Source of the DNA: CAYXVB01 sp964467785
GTDB lineage: Bacteria; Bdellovibrionota; UBA1018
DNA length: 9,350 nt
Assembly: GCA_964467785.1 (NCBI GenBank)
Contig: CAYXVB010000143.1
Span: 1 to 9,350, forward strand
Reading direction: 5' to 3'
How positions within the stretch are numbered: the first letter of the stretch is position 1; every line of letters starts with the position of its first letter. Shown in pieces: positions 1 through 6,097 of this stretch. Both the position numbers and the translations under genes were made by a program. The notes beneath the pieces are model-generated. The model did no database searches and was not told the DNA's origin. It was given only the letters and a program-made list of their open reading frames with translations.

Positions 1-14
1 GCGAGGAATTGCGG

Positions 15-341
15 ATGCAACCATGGATCAAAGGGGAGAAATTCGGCGACTCGATCGACAAGCACTCACTTGGCCTGCTCATCCGGCTCAAACGGACCCA
101 CCTTGGACTGACGCAGGAAGAGCTGGCAAAACAGCTCAGAATAAACCGAGGCAACCTGGTGGAAATCGAAACCGGAAAGGTTCAACCCCGGGAGCAAACC
201 CTGGTCCGGATCATGACCGCACTAAAACCGACAAAAACCGACATTCGCCGAACTCCCTGCGGAGCAGAGTCCTGCCCATGGCCCGAAGCCACGATGTCAG
301 CACTGGCCGAGCCCAAGCCCAAAAGCAATCACTTCCAGTAG
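15..341 (+). CDS. XRE-family helix-turn-helix transcriptional regulator
   Basis: A 108-residue protein with one Cro/C1-type helix-turn-helix domain at about residues 20-70. The domain runs from LLIRLKRTHLGLTQEELAKQ through RINRGNLVEIETGKVQP, which has the usual XRE order: 'R..LGLTQEELA' for helices 1-2, then the recognition helix and the 'I.ETGK..P' signature. Such proteins bind operator DNA and usually repress or activate adjacent genes; the target cannot be read here. The ATG at 15 is chosen because a GAGGAA Shine-Dalgarno sequence (3-8) lies 6 nt upstream. A TTG at 9 is in frame but overlaps that site badly. The tail after residue 70 (with CGAESC) matches nothing I recognise and contains a 10-bp tandem duplication. 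The last 13 nt overlap the 3' end of tldD on the other strand. Some XRE proteins of this size are antitoxins, but no toxin partner is visible; the upstream side is outside the window. Confidence 0.8.
   Translation: MQPWIKGEKFGDSIDKHSLGLLIRLKRTHLGLTQEELAKQLRINRGNLVEIETGKVQPREQTLVRIMTALKPTKTDIRRTPCGAESCPWPEATMSALAEPKPKSNHFQ
224..243 (+). repeat. Exact 10-bp tandem duplication inside the XRE gene
   Basis: AAAACCGACA occurs twice with no spacer (224-233 and 234-243), just after the helix-turn-helix domain. Because 10 is not a multiple of three, gain or loss of one copy would shift the reading frame and replace the C-terminal tail, leaving the DNA-binding domain intact. The repeat is seen directly; any role in slippage is inference. 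Confidence 0.7.
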
Positions 342-1792
342 GTGTCCATTGGAACTTCACCGCCGACAGTGAGCTCGGAAATACGCAAGGTGGGTTGAGC
401 GTCGGTGACCGGGGCGCCCTGCCCATCTTTGCCGCAGGTGCCGGTGATGAAACCGAGATCCGTACCCACGCGATCCACCAACGAAAGGGCGCGCGGACCA
501 TTGCCCACAAGAGTCGCGCCCCGGATGGGGGCACCGAGCTTCCCGTTCTCGATGAGATAACCCTCGGTCACGGCAAAGACGAAATCGCCCGTCACCGTGT
601 TGACCTGACCGCCACCCATCGCCTTGACGTAGATGCCGCGCGGAGTATCGCGAAGGATCTGAGCGGGATCATCTTTGCCCGGGGCGATGTAGGTATTGGT
701 CATCCGGACAATGGGCTTGGAGCGAAAGGTTTCGCGCCTCCCGTTGCCCGTCGAGGGAATGTCGAACTTCATCGCAGAGAGGCGGTCCACGAGATAGCCC
801 TTCAGGACACCGTTTTCGATCAGGACATTTTTTTGCGAAGGCGTGCCTTCGTCGTCAAAGGCAAAGCTGCCGCGCTTGCCAGGGAGCGTGCCGTCGTCGA
901 TCACCGTGATTAACGGCGAAGCGACCTGTTGGCCGACCTTGTTCTGATAGACCGACAGTCCGTTGCAGGCCAGGTCCGCTTCCAAGCCGTGACCCACGGC
1001 TTCGTGAACCATCGTGCCGCCGGCTTCGGCCGCCATCACGACAGCCATCGTACCGGCGGGAGCGGGTTTGGCGTCGAGGAGAGTTTTGACCCGGCGGGCG
1101 GCTTTTTCGCCCAACGACTCGGGGGTGACTGTGTCGAAGAACTCCAGGCCGACGAAACCGCCGTCAGAGGCGTAGGCGGTTTCGATGCGCCCCTCTTTTT
1201 CGCCCACCACTTCGACAAACATCTGGAGATAGGTCTTGGAATCTCGGACGATCGTGCCGTCGCTGTTGACCACGAGGAACTTCCGAAGCGCGTCCAGGAC
1301 GGTGGACGAGACTTGCCGGGCGACGGGGAGCGCGGTTCGAGCGGCGGCTTCACCGCGGCTGGCGATATCGATCTTGCGGTCCAGCCCGGCCTCGCGCGGA
1401 GACTTGCCGATCCGGTAGGCCGCGATCGCGACTTCGGGCTGGCGTGGGACCAGCCATTCGGAAGGTGGGCTCCACGGACGAACCGCCTGGCCGGCAGGCA
1501 GCTGGACCGCCGCTGAAAGTGCTGTGGCGAGCGATTCGAGTGAGGCCTGAGTCAGGTCCGTCGAGTAACCGTAAACCGAGCGGTTATCGAAAAGAATGCG
1601 GAGGCCGGCGCCACGATCCGTGCCGTCGACGACTTGATCGACACGGCCCCCCTCGTAAGTCACCCGGCTCGAGGAGGTCTCCTCGAAAAAGAGTTCCGCC
1701 AAGGCGCCGCCGTTACGTAAGGCGATGCTCAGTACTTTGGGCAGGTCCACTCCGCCAATTCCGAAGTCTTTCAGTTCACTTTTCCAGCTCAT
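329..1792 (-). CDS. tldD: TldD/PmbA-family metalloprotease TldD
   Basis: A 487-residue zinc metalloprotease of the TldD type. In characterised bacteria TldD forms a heterodimer with TldE (PmbA) in the cytoplasm and trims unfolded peptides, such as microcin B17 precursor and the CcdA antitoxin. The zinc site is visible as HEAVGH at residues 263-268, with the conserved cysteine ligand in GTCGKDGQG at residue 453. The substrate-strand motif GNGRRE is at 349-354, followed by RMTNTYIAPG. The N-terminal beta region is at about 30-100 (LAELFFEE, GAGLRILFDNRSVYGYSTD). The length matches the family (E. coli TldD is 481 residues). The frame stays open upstream to 1870, but the ATG at 1792 is preferred: a GGGGGA ribosome site lies 8 nt upstream and homology begins just after it. 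The gene starts inside the end of the DUF4911-like gene, so the two are probably translated together. No tldE/pmbA partner is in the window. Confidence 0.96.
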   Translation of the reverse strand: MSWKSELKDFGIGGVDLPKVLSIALRNGGALAELFFEETSSSRVTYEGGRVDQVVDGTDRGAGLRILFDNRSVYGYSTDLTQASLESLATALSAAVQLPAGQAVRPWSPPSEWLVPRQPEVAIAAYRIGKSPREAGLDRKIDIASRGEAAARTALPVARQVSSTVLDALRKFLVVNSDGTIVRDSKTYLQMFVEVVGEKEGRIETAYASDGGFVGLEFFDTVTPESLGEKAARRVKTLLDAKPAPAGTMAVVMAAEAGGTMVHEAVGHGLEADLACNGLSVYQNKVGQQVASPLITVIDDGTLPGKRGSFAFDDEGTPSQKNVLIENGVLKGYLVDRLSAMKFDIPSTGNGRRETFRSKPIVRMTNTYIAPGKDDPAQILRDTPRGIYVKAMGGGQVNTVTGDFVFAVTEGYLIENGKLGAPIRGATLVGNGPRALSLVDRVGTDLGFITGTCGKDGQGAPVTDAQPTLRISELTVGGEVPMDTYWK

Positions 1793-1997
1793 GCACCATT
1801 TCCCCCAGACTCGCGAGCAGATCCTCCACCTCCGCGACAAAATCGGGAGGGATCCGCAACTCCATGACACGATACGGATCCCCCGTTTCGAAGTCCAGGG
1901 TCGAGTAACTGCAGATGCCCTCGTGGGACTCCAAAAGAAAGTAAAGGAACGCGGTGTCCTCCTTGCGGAGGCGGATCAGCTTGAAGACGGAATTCAC
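1776..1997 (-). CDS. DUF4911-like small protein upstream of tldD
   Basis: A 73-residue cytoplasmic protein with no signal peptide or membrane segment. The pattern (an N-terminal strand VFKLIRLRKED, then a helix-like FLYFLLESHEGI, a strand region SYSTLDFETG, and a C-terminal PPDFVAEVEDLLASLGEMV helix) resembles the small DUF4911 proteins I associate with Deltaproteobacteria. The biochemical function of that family is not known to me. The start is GTG at 1997; no strong ribosome site sits at the usual distance (GGAGGG lies about 22 nt upstream). A competing GTG at 2016 opens a different frame with poor protein character. The gene overlaps the tldD start by 17 nt (1776-1792), which suggests translational coupling and a shared promoter. 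A function linked to TldD is inference from that arrangement only. Confidence 0.7.
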   Translation of the reverse strand: MNSVFKLIRLRKEDTAFLYFLLESHEGICSYSTLDFETGDPYRVMELRIPPDFVAEVEDLLASLGEMVHELEK

Positions 1998-2007
1998 CCT
2001 GGGTGAA
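1993..2007. promoter_or_regulatory. Perfect 15-bp palindrome at the divergent start region
   Basis: TTCACCC (1993-1999), a single central T (2000), then GGGTGAA (2001-2007) form a perfect inverted repeat. It covers the proposed GTG start of the DUF4911-like gene (1995-1997) and reaches into the 51-bp spacer shared with the divergent TPR gene. It could be an operator for a dimeric repressor or a hairpin in the 5' end of the minus-strand transcript. I see no convincing -35/-10 pair in the spacer, so this is a candidate site only. Confidence 0.3.
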
Positions 2008-2048
2008 GTAGCACACTTGCCCTCCGCGACGGGAGCCCTTATCCTTGA

Positions 2049-3038
2049 ATGATGAAGATCCAGCGGATCGGACTTGTCATCTCCTTTGCCTCATTCATTG
2101 CGCTTAACGCGCTCGCCCCCTCAATGACGCAGGCAAATACGGCACCCGGCGAGATCGCTCCCGGCAAGGTCGACGAGACCCCGCTGCTAGATAAAACCCC
2201 GACAGCGCCGGCCGTAGACACGGCGCCGATCGCGTCCGCGGGATCCAATAGTTCCACTACTTCCAAGACGACTGATCCGGAACTCAAGAACACGATCAAC
2301 TCGCTTCGCGAAAAGCTCACCGAAATGGAAGCCCGTGTCGAAGAGCTGACCCGCAAGCTTGAAGCCAAAGCGCCCGTGAAAACTCCTCCGCAAGCGTCAA
2401 CCAAGATTTCGGCCAAAGCGGCCACTCCTGGGTCCACACCTTCAACCGCACCTGCATCCGTGCACGCGACCGCTACGGGCGCGGAACTCGACTCCATTCC
2501 GGGGGAGGACTCCGCCACCGCTCCCGCTTCTTCGAAAAAAATCGAGACCGTTTCCGTTCCCATGCATCCCGGCGACAGAATTGGAACCTCGGTGTCCGTC
2601 AAGGACGTGCCAGGCGATCCCGAGCTGGGGTTCACCAACGATTCGACGATTCAAGAGTTCCGCAGCGCCATCATTCTGCATAAGGCCGGAAAATATCCCG
2701 AAGCCGTCTTGGCGTTTTCCACGTTCGTGGAAAACTATCCAGATCATCCTCTCGCGGGCACCGCTCAGTTTTACGTCGGTAACTCCTATTACAAGCAAAA
2801 GGAATACGGCCTCGCCGTGCGCGAGTACCAGCGCGTGCTGACGACTTACGACCGCAGCACCCACATCGCGCAAACCCTGCGCGAGATCTCGGATGCCGAA
2901 GACGCCCTCCGCAAATCCGACGACGCCGCCCGGCACCGGCAACTCTTGATGTCCCTCTTCCCTCACTCGCCATTTGCAACGAAGCCCGCGGTCTCCAAGG
3001 CCGCGCCGGCACCTGCGCCGGCCTCGTCCGCGCAACCG
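2049..3038 (+). CDS. Secreted CpoB/YbgF-like coiled-coil and TPR protein (3' end lost in gap)
   Basis: The first 330 residues are present; the stop lies in the N gap. Residues 1-29 form a Sec signal peptide (KIQR n-region, hydrophobic core to about residue 22, likely cleavage after MTQA), placing the mature protein in the periplasm. A Thr/Pro/Ala-rich linker leads to a heptad-like coiled coil at about 76-107 (ELKNTINSLREKLTEMEARV). After a second linker, about 195-310 carries TPR repeats with the CpoB/YbgF signature: LHKAGKYPEAVLAFSTFV, then NYPDHPLAGTAQFYVGNSYY, then KQKEYGLAVREYQRVL. CpoB acts with Tol-Pal to coordinate outer-membrane constriction with peptidoglycan synthesis; the same role here is inferred from architecture. 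Pal and TolB are not in the window. An Ala/Pro-rich tail (about 314-330) runs into the gap. Two adjacent ATGs (2049, 2052) are possible starts; the nearest purine-rich site, GGGAG (2031-2035), is rather far. Confidence 0.82.
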
Positions 3039-3138
3039 NNNNNNNNNNNNNNNNNNNNNNNNNNNNNNNNNNNNNNNNNNNNNNNNNNNNNNNNNNNNNN
3101 NNNNNNNNNNNNNNNNNNNNNNNNNNNNNNNNNNNNNN
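3039..3138. other. Assembly gap of 100 N
   Basis: Exactly 100 N, the usual placeholder for a scaffold gap of unknown true length. It separates the 3' part of the TPR gene from the 5' part of the LysM gene. The frames on both sides happen to align, so a naive translation gives one 943-residue protein. That fusion is not supported: the sequence just after the gap looks like a secretion signal of a second protein. Confidence 0.97.
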
Positions 3139-3140
3139 TG

Positions 3141-4880
3141 ATGGCCGCGTCGTGCGCCGCATGCGCCCTCTGGACTGCCGGAGCTCGCGCTTCGCTGACT
3201 CCGGTCGAAATGGAAAAAGAGGTGCTTCGCATCTCACGCCACCTCAAGGCCGTCCCCGATTCCGTCTGGGAGGAAATCGCCGGCGCGCAGGCCGAAGAAC
3301 GCTATGCGATCGTCCAGGGCGACACGCTTTATGACATTTCCAAGCGCCTCTTTGGGGATCCCAAGTACTGGCCCAAGATCTGGGCGCTCAACAACCATTC
3401 GATCCTCAACCCGCACATGATCCGCCCTGGCGTGCAGATCGCGTTCCGCGCGGGCACGGGCACAGACGTGCCGATGGTCACGCTCGTTGACGGCGACGAG
3501 ACCATCGCCATCGGAAGCTCCGGCGAAGAGCCGGCGCCCGGCGAGACCGCATCGCAGGGCGATGAGGAGGACGATTCAAACGTCGCCTACTCCGATCCAG
3601 ACGCCCGAGGCAACGGAAAGGCGAAAAAGAAGAAAAAGAAGCGCGATTCCACCGAGTGGATGAGACTTCCCGCGCAACGCTGGGAGCGCTCGACGATCCG
3701 AGTTCGAAGGGCAGCGATCAAAGAGGATTTCACGCTGACGGGTCCCGCCATCGGGAGCGAACGCAAGGGACTCACCTTCGATCAGACCATGATCGTGACC
3801 TCCGAACCGACGGAGGAACTGGGTGAGATCACGTCGACGACATCGCTCGGAACCTACCCGACCCTGCTTGAGACCGTGTTCATCCGGACGGAGCAGCCAC
3901 TCCAGGTCGGCAAGGTCTACGCCGCGACCTCGACTCCGGACCCGATCGTCGCGCCTCAAGGCGAAGACGCCGAGCCGCAAATGGAAGGCTATGCCTACCC
4001 GTATTTGGGAAAAATCAAAATCGTCGACCACAAGGACGATACCTATGTCGGAACGGTGATCTCGAGCATCGACTTGATCGAGCGGGGCAGCCGGATCGTG
4101 GCGCTTCCTCCGGCGATCGGTGAGCTGGAACCCATCCCCATGTCCAAACCGCTCGAGGCCGTGGTGATCCCGAATCGCCGCCATACCGCGGGGTACGCCT
4201 ACGAACGCTCCCTCGTGTATCTCAATCGGGGCAGCTCCGACGGCGTCAAACCCGGCCATGTCTTCCGCATCATCCAACGCAGCGACCGCAAGACTCATGT
4301 CACCTTTGGGGCCTCGCCGCCTGAGGCCTACGCGGAAATGATCGTGATCCAGGCCAGCGATCGGTATTCCGCCGCGATCGTCACCCGAAGCAAGATGCCG
4401 ATCGAAGCTTACGAAATCGCCACCGCCATGGTCGGCCAAGAGTCCGTGAAAGACTCTCCGAACCTCGCGCCGGAAGCCAACGAACTCGATCAGTTTCCGC
4501 AGACCGACCAACTCAAGCCCCAGGAAAAGAAGGATCTCGACCAGCTTGAACGCTGGAAGAGCAATCCCTCACCGACGCCCGTCCCCAGCCCGGAACCTAT
4601 GCCATCCCCGACTGCGGAGCCCTCTCCAGTTGTGGCCCCCTCTCCGATTCCGACAGAATCGGAACCCGTTCCGGAGCCGTCGGCCCTCGAGCCGGCAGCC
4701 CAAGATCCGGCGACCGAGGTCCCTCCGACCGCTCCGGGCGACGGCTTGCCTCCTCCGCCCCATGACATGTTGGCCCCTCCGACGACTGAAATTCCGGCGG
4801 AGCCGGTTCCGGTCCCGACTTCGGATCCTGCCATTCCCGTGGACCCCAACGCGGACCTGCCCCCGCCCCCACCGTTCTGA
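3141..4880 (+). CDS. LysM-domain envelope protein with proline-rich C-terminus (5' end at or in gap)
   Basis: At least 579 residues from the first ATG after the gap. The N-terminus is a hydrophobic, small-residue stretch ending in TAGARA, like the core and cleavage site of a Sec signal peptide but without a basic n-region. The true start is therefore probably inside the gap. A LysM domain at about 54-102 (IVQGDTLYDISKRLFGD, then KIWALNN, then NPHMIRPGVQI) should bind peptidoglycan GlcNAc. It is followed by an acidic linker (128-155) and a lysine run (161-167). A beta-rich region follows at about 180-435, where NRGSSDGVKPGHVFRI (362-377) resembles beta-barrel motifs such as those in FlgT-like proteins. 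Residues about 474-579 are a Pro/Ser/Glu-rich tail ending in PPPPPF. I know of no assigned function. The likely place is the periplasm or outer-membrane side, anchored to the wall, together with the TPR protein upstream. TGATG at 3139-3143 could instead be a stop/start overlap with the TPR gene. Confidence 0.88.
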   Translation: MAASCAACALWTAGARASLTPVEMEKEVLRISRHLKAVPDSVWEEIAGAQAEERYAIVQGDTLYDISKRLFGDPKYWPKIWALNNHSILNPHMIRPGVQIAFRAGTGTDVPMVTLVDGDETIAIGSSGEEPAPGETASQGDEEDDSNVAYSDPDARGNGKAKKKKKKRDSTEWMRLPAQRWERSTIRVRRAAIKEDFTLTGPAIGSERKGLTFDQTMIVTSEPTEELGEITSTTSLGTYPTLLETVFIRTEQPLQVGKVYAATSTPDPIVAPQGEDAEPQMEGYAYPYLGKIKIVDHKDDTYVGTVISSIDLIERGSRIVALPPAIGELEPIPMSKPLEAVVIPNRRHTAGYAYERSLVYLNRGSSDGVKPGHVFRIIQRSDRKTHVTFGASPPEAYAEMIVIQASDRYSAAIVTRSKMPIEAYEIATAMVGQESVKDSPNLAPEANELDQFPQTDQLKPQEKKDLDQLERWKSNPSPTPVPSPEPMPSPTAEPSPVVAPSPIPTESEPVPEPSALEPAAQDPATEVPPTAPGDGLPPPPHDMLAPPTTEIPAEPVPVPTSDPAIPVDPNADLPPPPPF

Positions 4881-4881
4881 C

Positions 4882-4912
4882 GAAGGTCCGATTTCCGACT
4901 GAAGGTCCGATT
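4882..4912 (+). repeat. Pair of 12-bp direct repeats between the LysM gene and dprA
   Basis: GAAGGTCCGATT occurs at 4882-4893 and again at 4901-4912, a period of 19 bp. The similarity continues weakly beyond each copy (TTCCGACT against TGCCGTCA). The repeat begins directly after the LysM gene stop codon. It could be a tandem duplication relic or paired binding sites for a regulator of dprA; the sequence does not decide. Confidence 0.6.
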
Positions 4913-4925
4913 GCCGTCACAGCAA

Positions 4926-4938
4926 GGGCGGCACGCCC
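4926..4938. repeat. Short GC-rich hairpin upstream of dprA
   Basis: GGGCG (4926-4930), loop GCA, then CGCCC (4934-4938) form a compact hairpin in the 90-bp spacer between the LysM gene and dprA. No T-run follows, so it is not a normal intrinsic terminator. It could be a dispersed GC-rich palindromic element or a processing hairpin. Confidence 0.3.
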
Positions 4939-4970
4939 GCCTCTAAGCGGCACCCGACCTGCACAGCGGG

Positions 4971-6002
4971 ATGGCCATGCAATCCATCACCACTGAGCTC
5001 TATCCCTACGGCGACTCCCGACTTTCCCCCGAATTCTGGCAGATCCTCGAACCTCCGCGCGAGATCCAGGTGCAAGGCAAACCCGAATCCATGGAGCTTC
5101 TGACCCGGCTTCCATCCCGAGGCCTAGCGGTAGTGGGAACTCGACATCCGCAGGCGCGCTCTCTCAATGAAGTGAGACGCGTGATCGCGCAACTGGCAGG
5201 ATCCGACTTGATCATCGTCTCAGGCTTTGCCCGAGGGATCGATGCGGCCGCCCACCAGGCCGCTCTCGAGTTCGGACTCCCTACCGTGGCCGTGCTCGGG
5301 TGCGGACTGGACATCCATTATCCCGTCCAGCACGAGCAGCTTCGCCGCGAAATCTTAGAGGCGGGCGGACTTCTCATCAGTGAGTTCCCGATGGGCACCG
5401 AGGCACTGCCCTCGTCCTTTCTCAAAAGGAATCGACTCATCGCCGGCTGGACGGATGCCACCTGGGTCGTCGAGGCGTCTTATCGCTCCGGAGCGCTCAA
5501 TACCGCCAAATGGGCCCGCGATCAGCATAAGCCCGTCTACGCGACACCGTGCTTTCCCGGCGACCCAGCTCTGGCCGGCAACCAAGAACTGCTGGACCGG
5601 GAAAACGCGGAGCCGCTCTGGGGCCGCTTCACGCTCGGCGACACCTGGATCCACCTCTGTACACCGGCCGCCTGGACCTCGACCCGTCCACCTGCGACTC
5701 TGCGGGTCGTGCAAGCGGACGGGTCAATGCGCGACTTATCCAATTCGAAGACCGTACCTCTTGCGGGAGGCGGCATTCTGCAGGTCGGGCTCGCTCCGAA
5801 TTCGAGGGATACCCAGGACCTCGCCCGGCTGCTCAAAGGCATCTGCTCACGGCGCGGCGGAGCGACCCTCCAAGACGCGCTCGATGCGACACTGGCCTCC
5901 GGCTGGAGCCCCGCCCGCTTTTTCGCGGCCTTTGATGACGCGCAAAACAGAAATTTAATCAGATCTAAAAACGGAATCATTCAGACCATTTCGCCTCATT
6001 AA
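4971..6002 (+). CDS. dprA: DNA-processing protein DprA (Smf)
   Basis: A 343-residue cytoplasmic DprA/Smf protein. DprA binds incoming single-stranded DNA during natural transformation, protects it and loads RecA. The extended Rossmann fold is clear: GLAVVGTR (51-58), SGFARGIDAAAH (84-95), VAVLGCGLDIHYP (107-118), LISEFPMGT (135-143), SFLKRNRLIAG (149-159), ATWVVEASYRSGALNTA (163-179) and GNQELL (203-208). The N-terminus is only about 45 residues, so the SAM-like domain of longer homologues appears absent. About 70 residues of unusual sequence (210-280) precede a C-terminal helical region (281-343) in the place of the usual winged-helix domain. The start may be ATG 4971 or ATG 4977; the latter has GGGA 5 nt upstream, the same spacing as topA. 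It lies 90 bp after the LysM gene. Many non-competent bacteria keep dprA, so transformation is not proven. Confidence 0.96.
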   Translation: MAMQSITTELYPYGDSRLSPEFWQILEPPREIQVQGKPESMELLTRLPSRGLAVVGTRHPQARSLNEVRRVIAQLAGSDLIIVSGFARGIDAAAHQAALEFGLPTVAVLGCGLDIHYPVQHEQLRREILEAGGLLISEFPMGTEALPSSFLKRNRLIAGWTDATWVVEASYRSGALNTAKWARDQHKPVYATPCFPGDPALAGNQELLDRENAEPLWGRFTLGDTWIHLCTPAAWTSTRPPATLRVVQADGSMRDLSNSKTVPLAGGGILQVGLAPNSRDTQDLARLLKGICSRRGGATLQDALDATLASGWSPARFFAAFDDAQNRNLIRSKNGIIQTISPH

Positions 6003-6035
6003 AGCCTCGCGTCACCCTCAAGTTCGGACGCGTCG

Positions 6036-6053
6036 CGGGCGACCCGTTTTTTT
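6036..6053 (+). terminator. Probable intrinsic terminator after dprA
   Basis: CGGG (6036-6039), loop CGA, CCCG (6043-6046), directly followed by seven T (6047-6053). It starts 34 bp after the dprA stop. The stem is short (4 bp, or 5 with a G-U pair) but all G-C and the T-run is good. It would end the envelope/dprA transcript and leave topA to its own promoter or to readthrough. Confidence 0.55.
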
Positions 6054-6066
6054 GCGCGCTTGAAAA

Positions 6067-6084
6067 AGTCCAAGAAGTCGGACT
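6067..6084 (+). repeat. Small inverted repeat in the topA leader
   Basis: AGTCC (6067-6071) and GGACT (6080-6084) are separated by 8 nt, ending 13 nt before the topA start codon. It could form a weak leader hairpin just ahead of the ribosome site (GGGA, 6089-6092). The stem is too short to claim a riboregulator. Confidence 0.2.
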
Positions 6085-6097
6085 ACATGGGAACCAT

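Noticed and set aside
23..913. Long plus-strand open frame (296 codons) opposite tldD
   Set aside because: Its translation has no recognisable domain and is Arg/His-rich low-quality sequence; the opposite strand encodes a complete TldD with its zinc site.
1670..1685. Inverted repeat CGAGGAG-GT-CTCCTCG inside tldD
   Set aside because: It lies well inside the coding region and is explained by the Glu-Glu and Ser-Ser-Ser codons of the N-terminal domain; there is no T-run or other sign of a regulatory site.
3576..4511. Long minus-strand open frame opposite the LysM gene
   Set aside because: It is a shadow of a GC-rich gene: there is no family signature, and the plus strand has a clear LysM domain and a continuous protein.
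6060..6097. Possible topA promoter with TTGAAA at 6060
   Set aside because: No acceptable -10 box lies at 16-18 bp, and the transcript would begin almost at the start codon.
6087..6097. Upstream ATG at 6087 as the topA start
   Set aside because: It is out of frame with topA by 2 nt; the 6098 start gives the conserved MAKKALVIVESPSKAK N-terminus.
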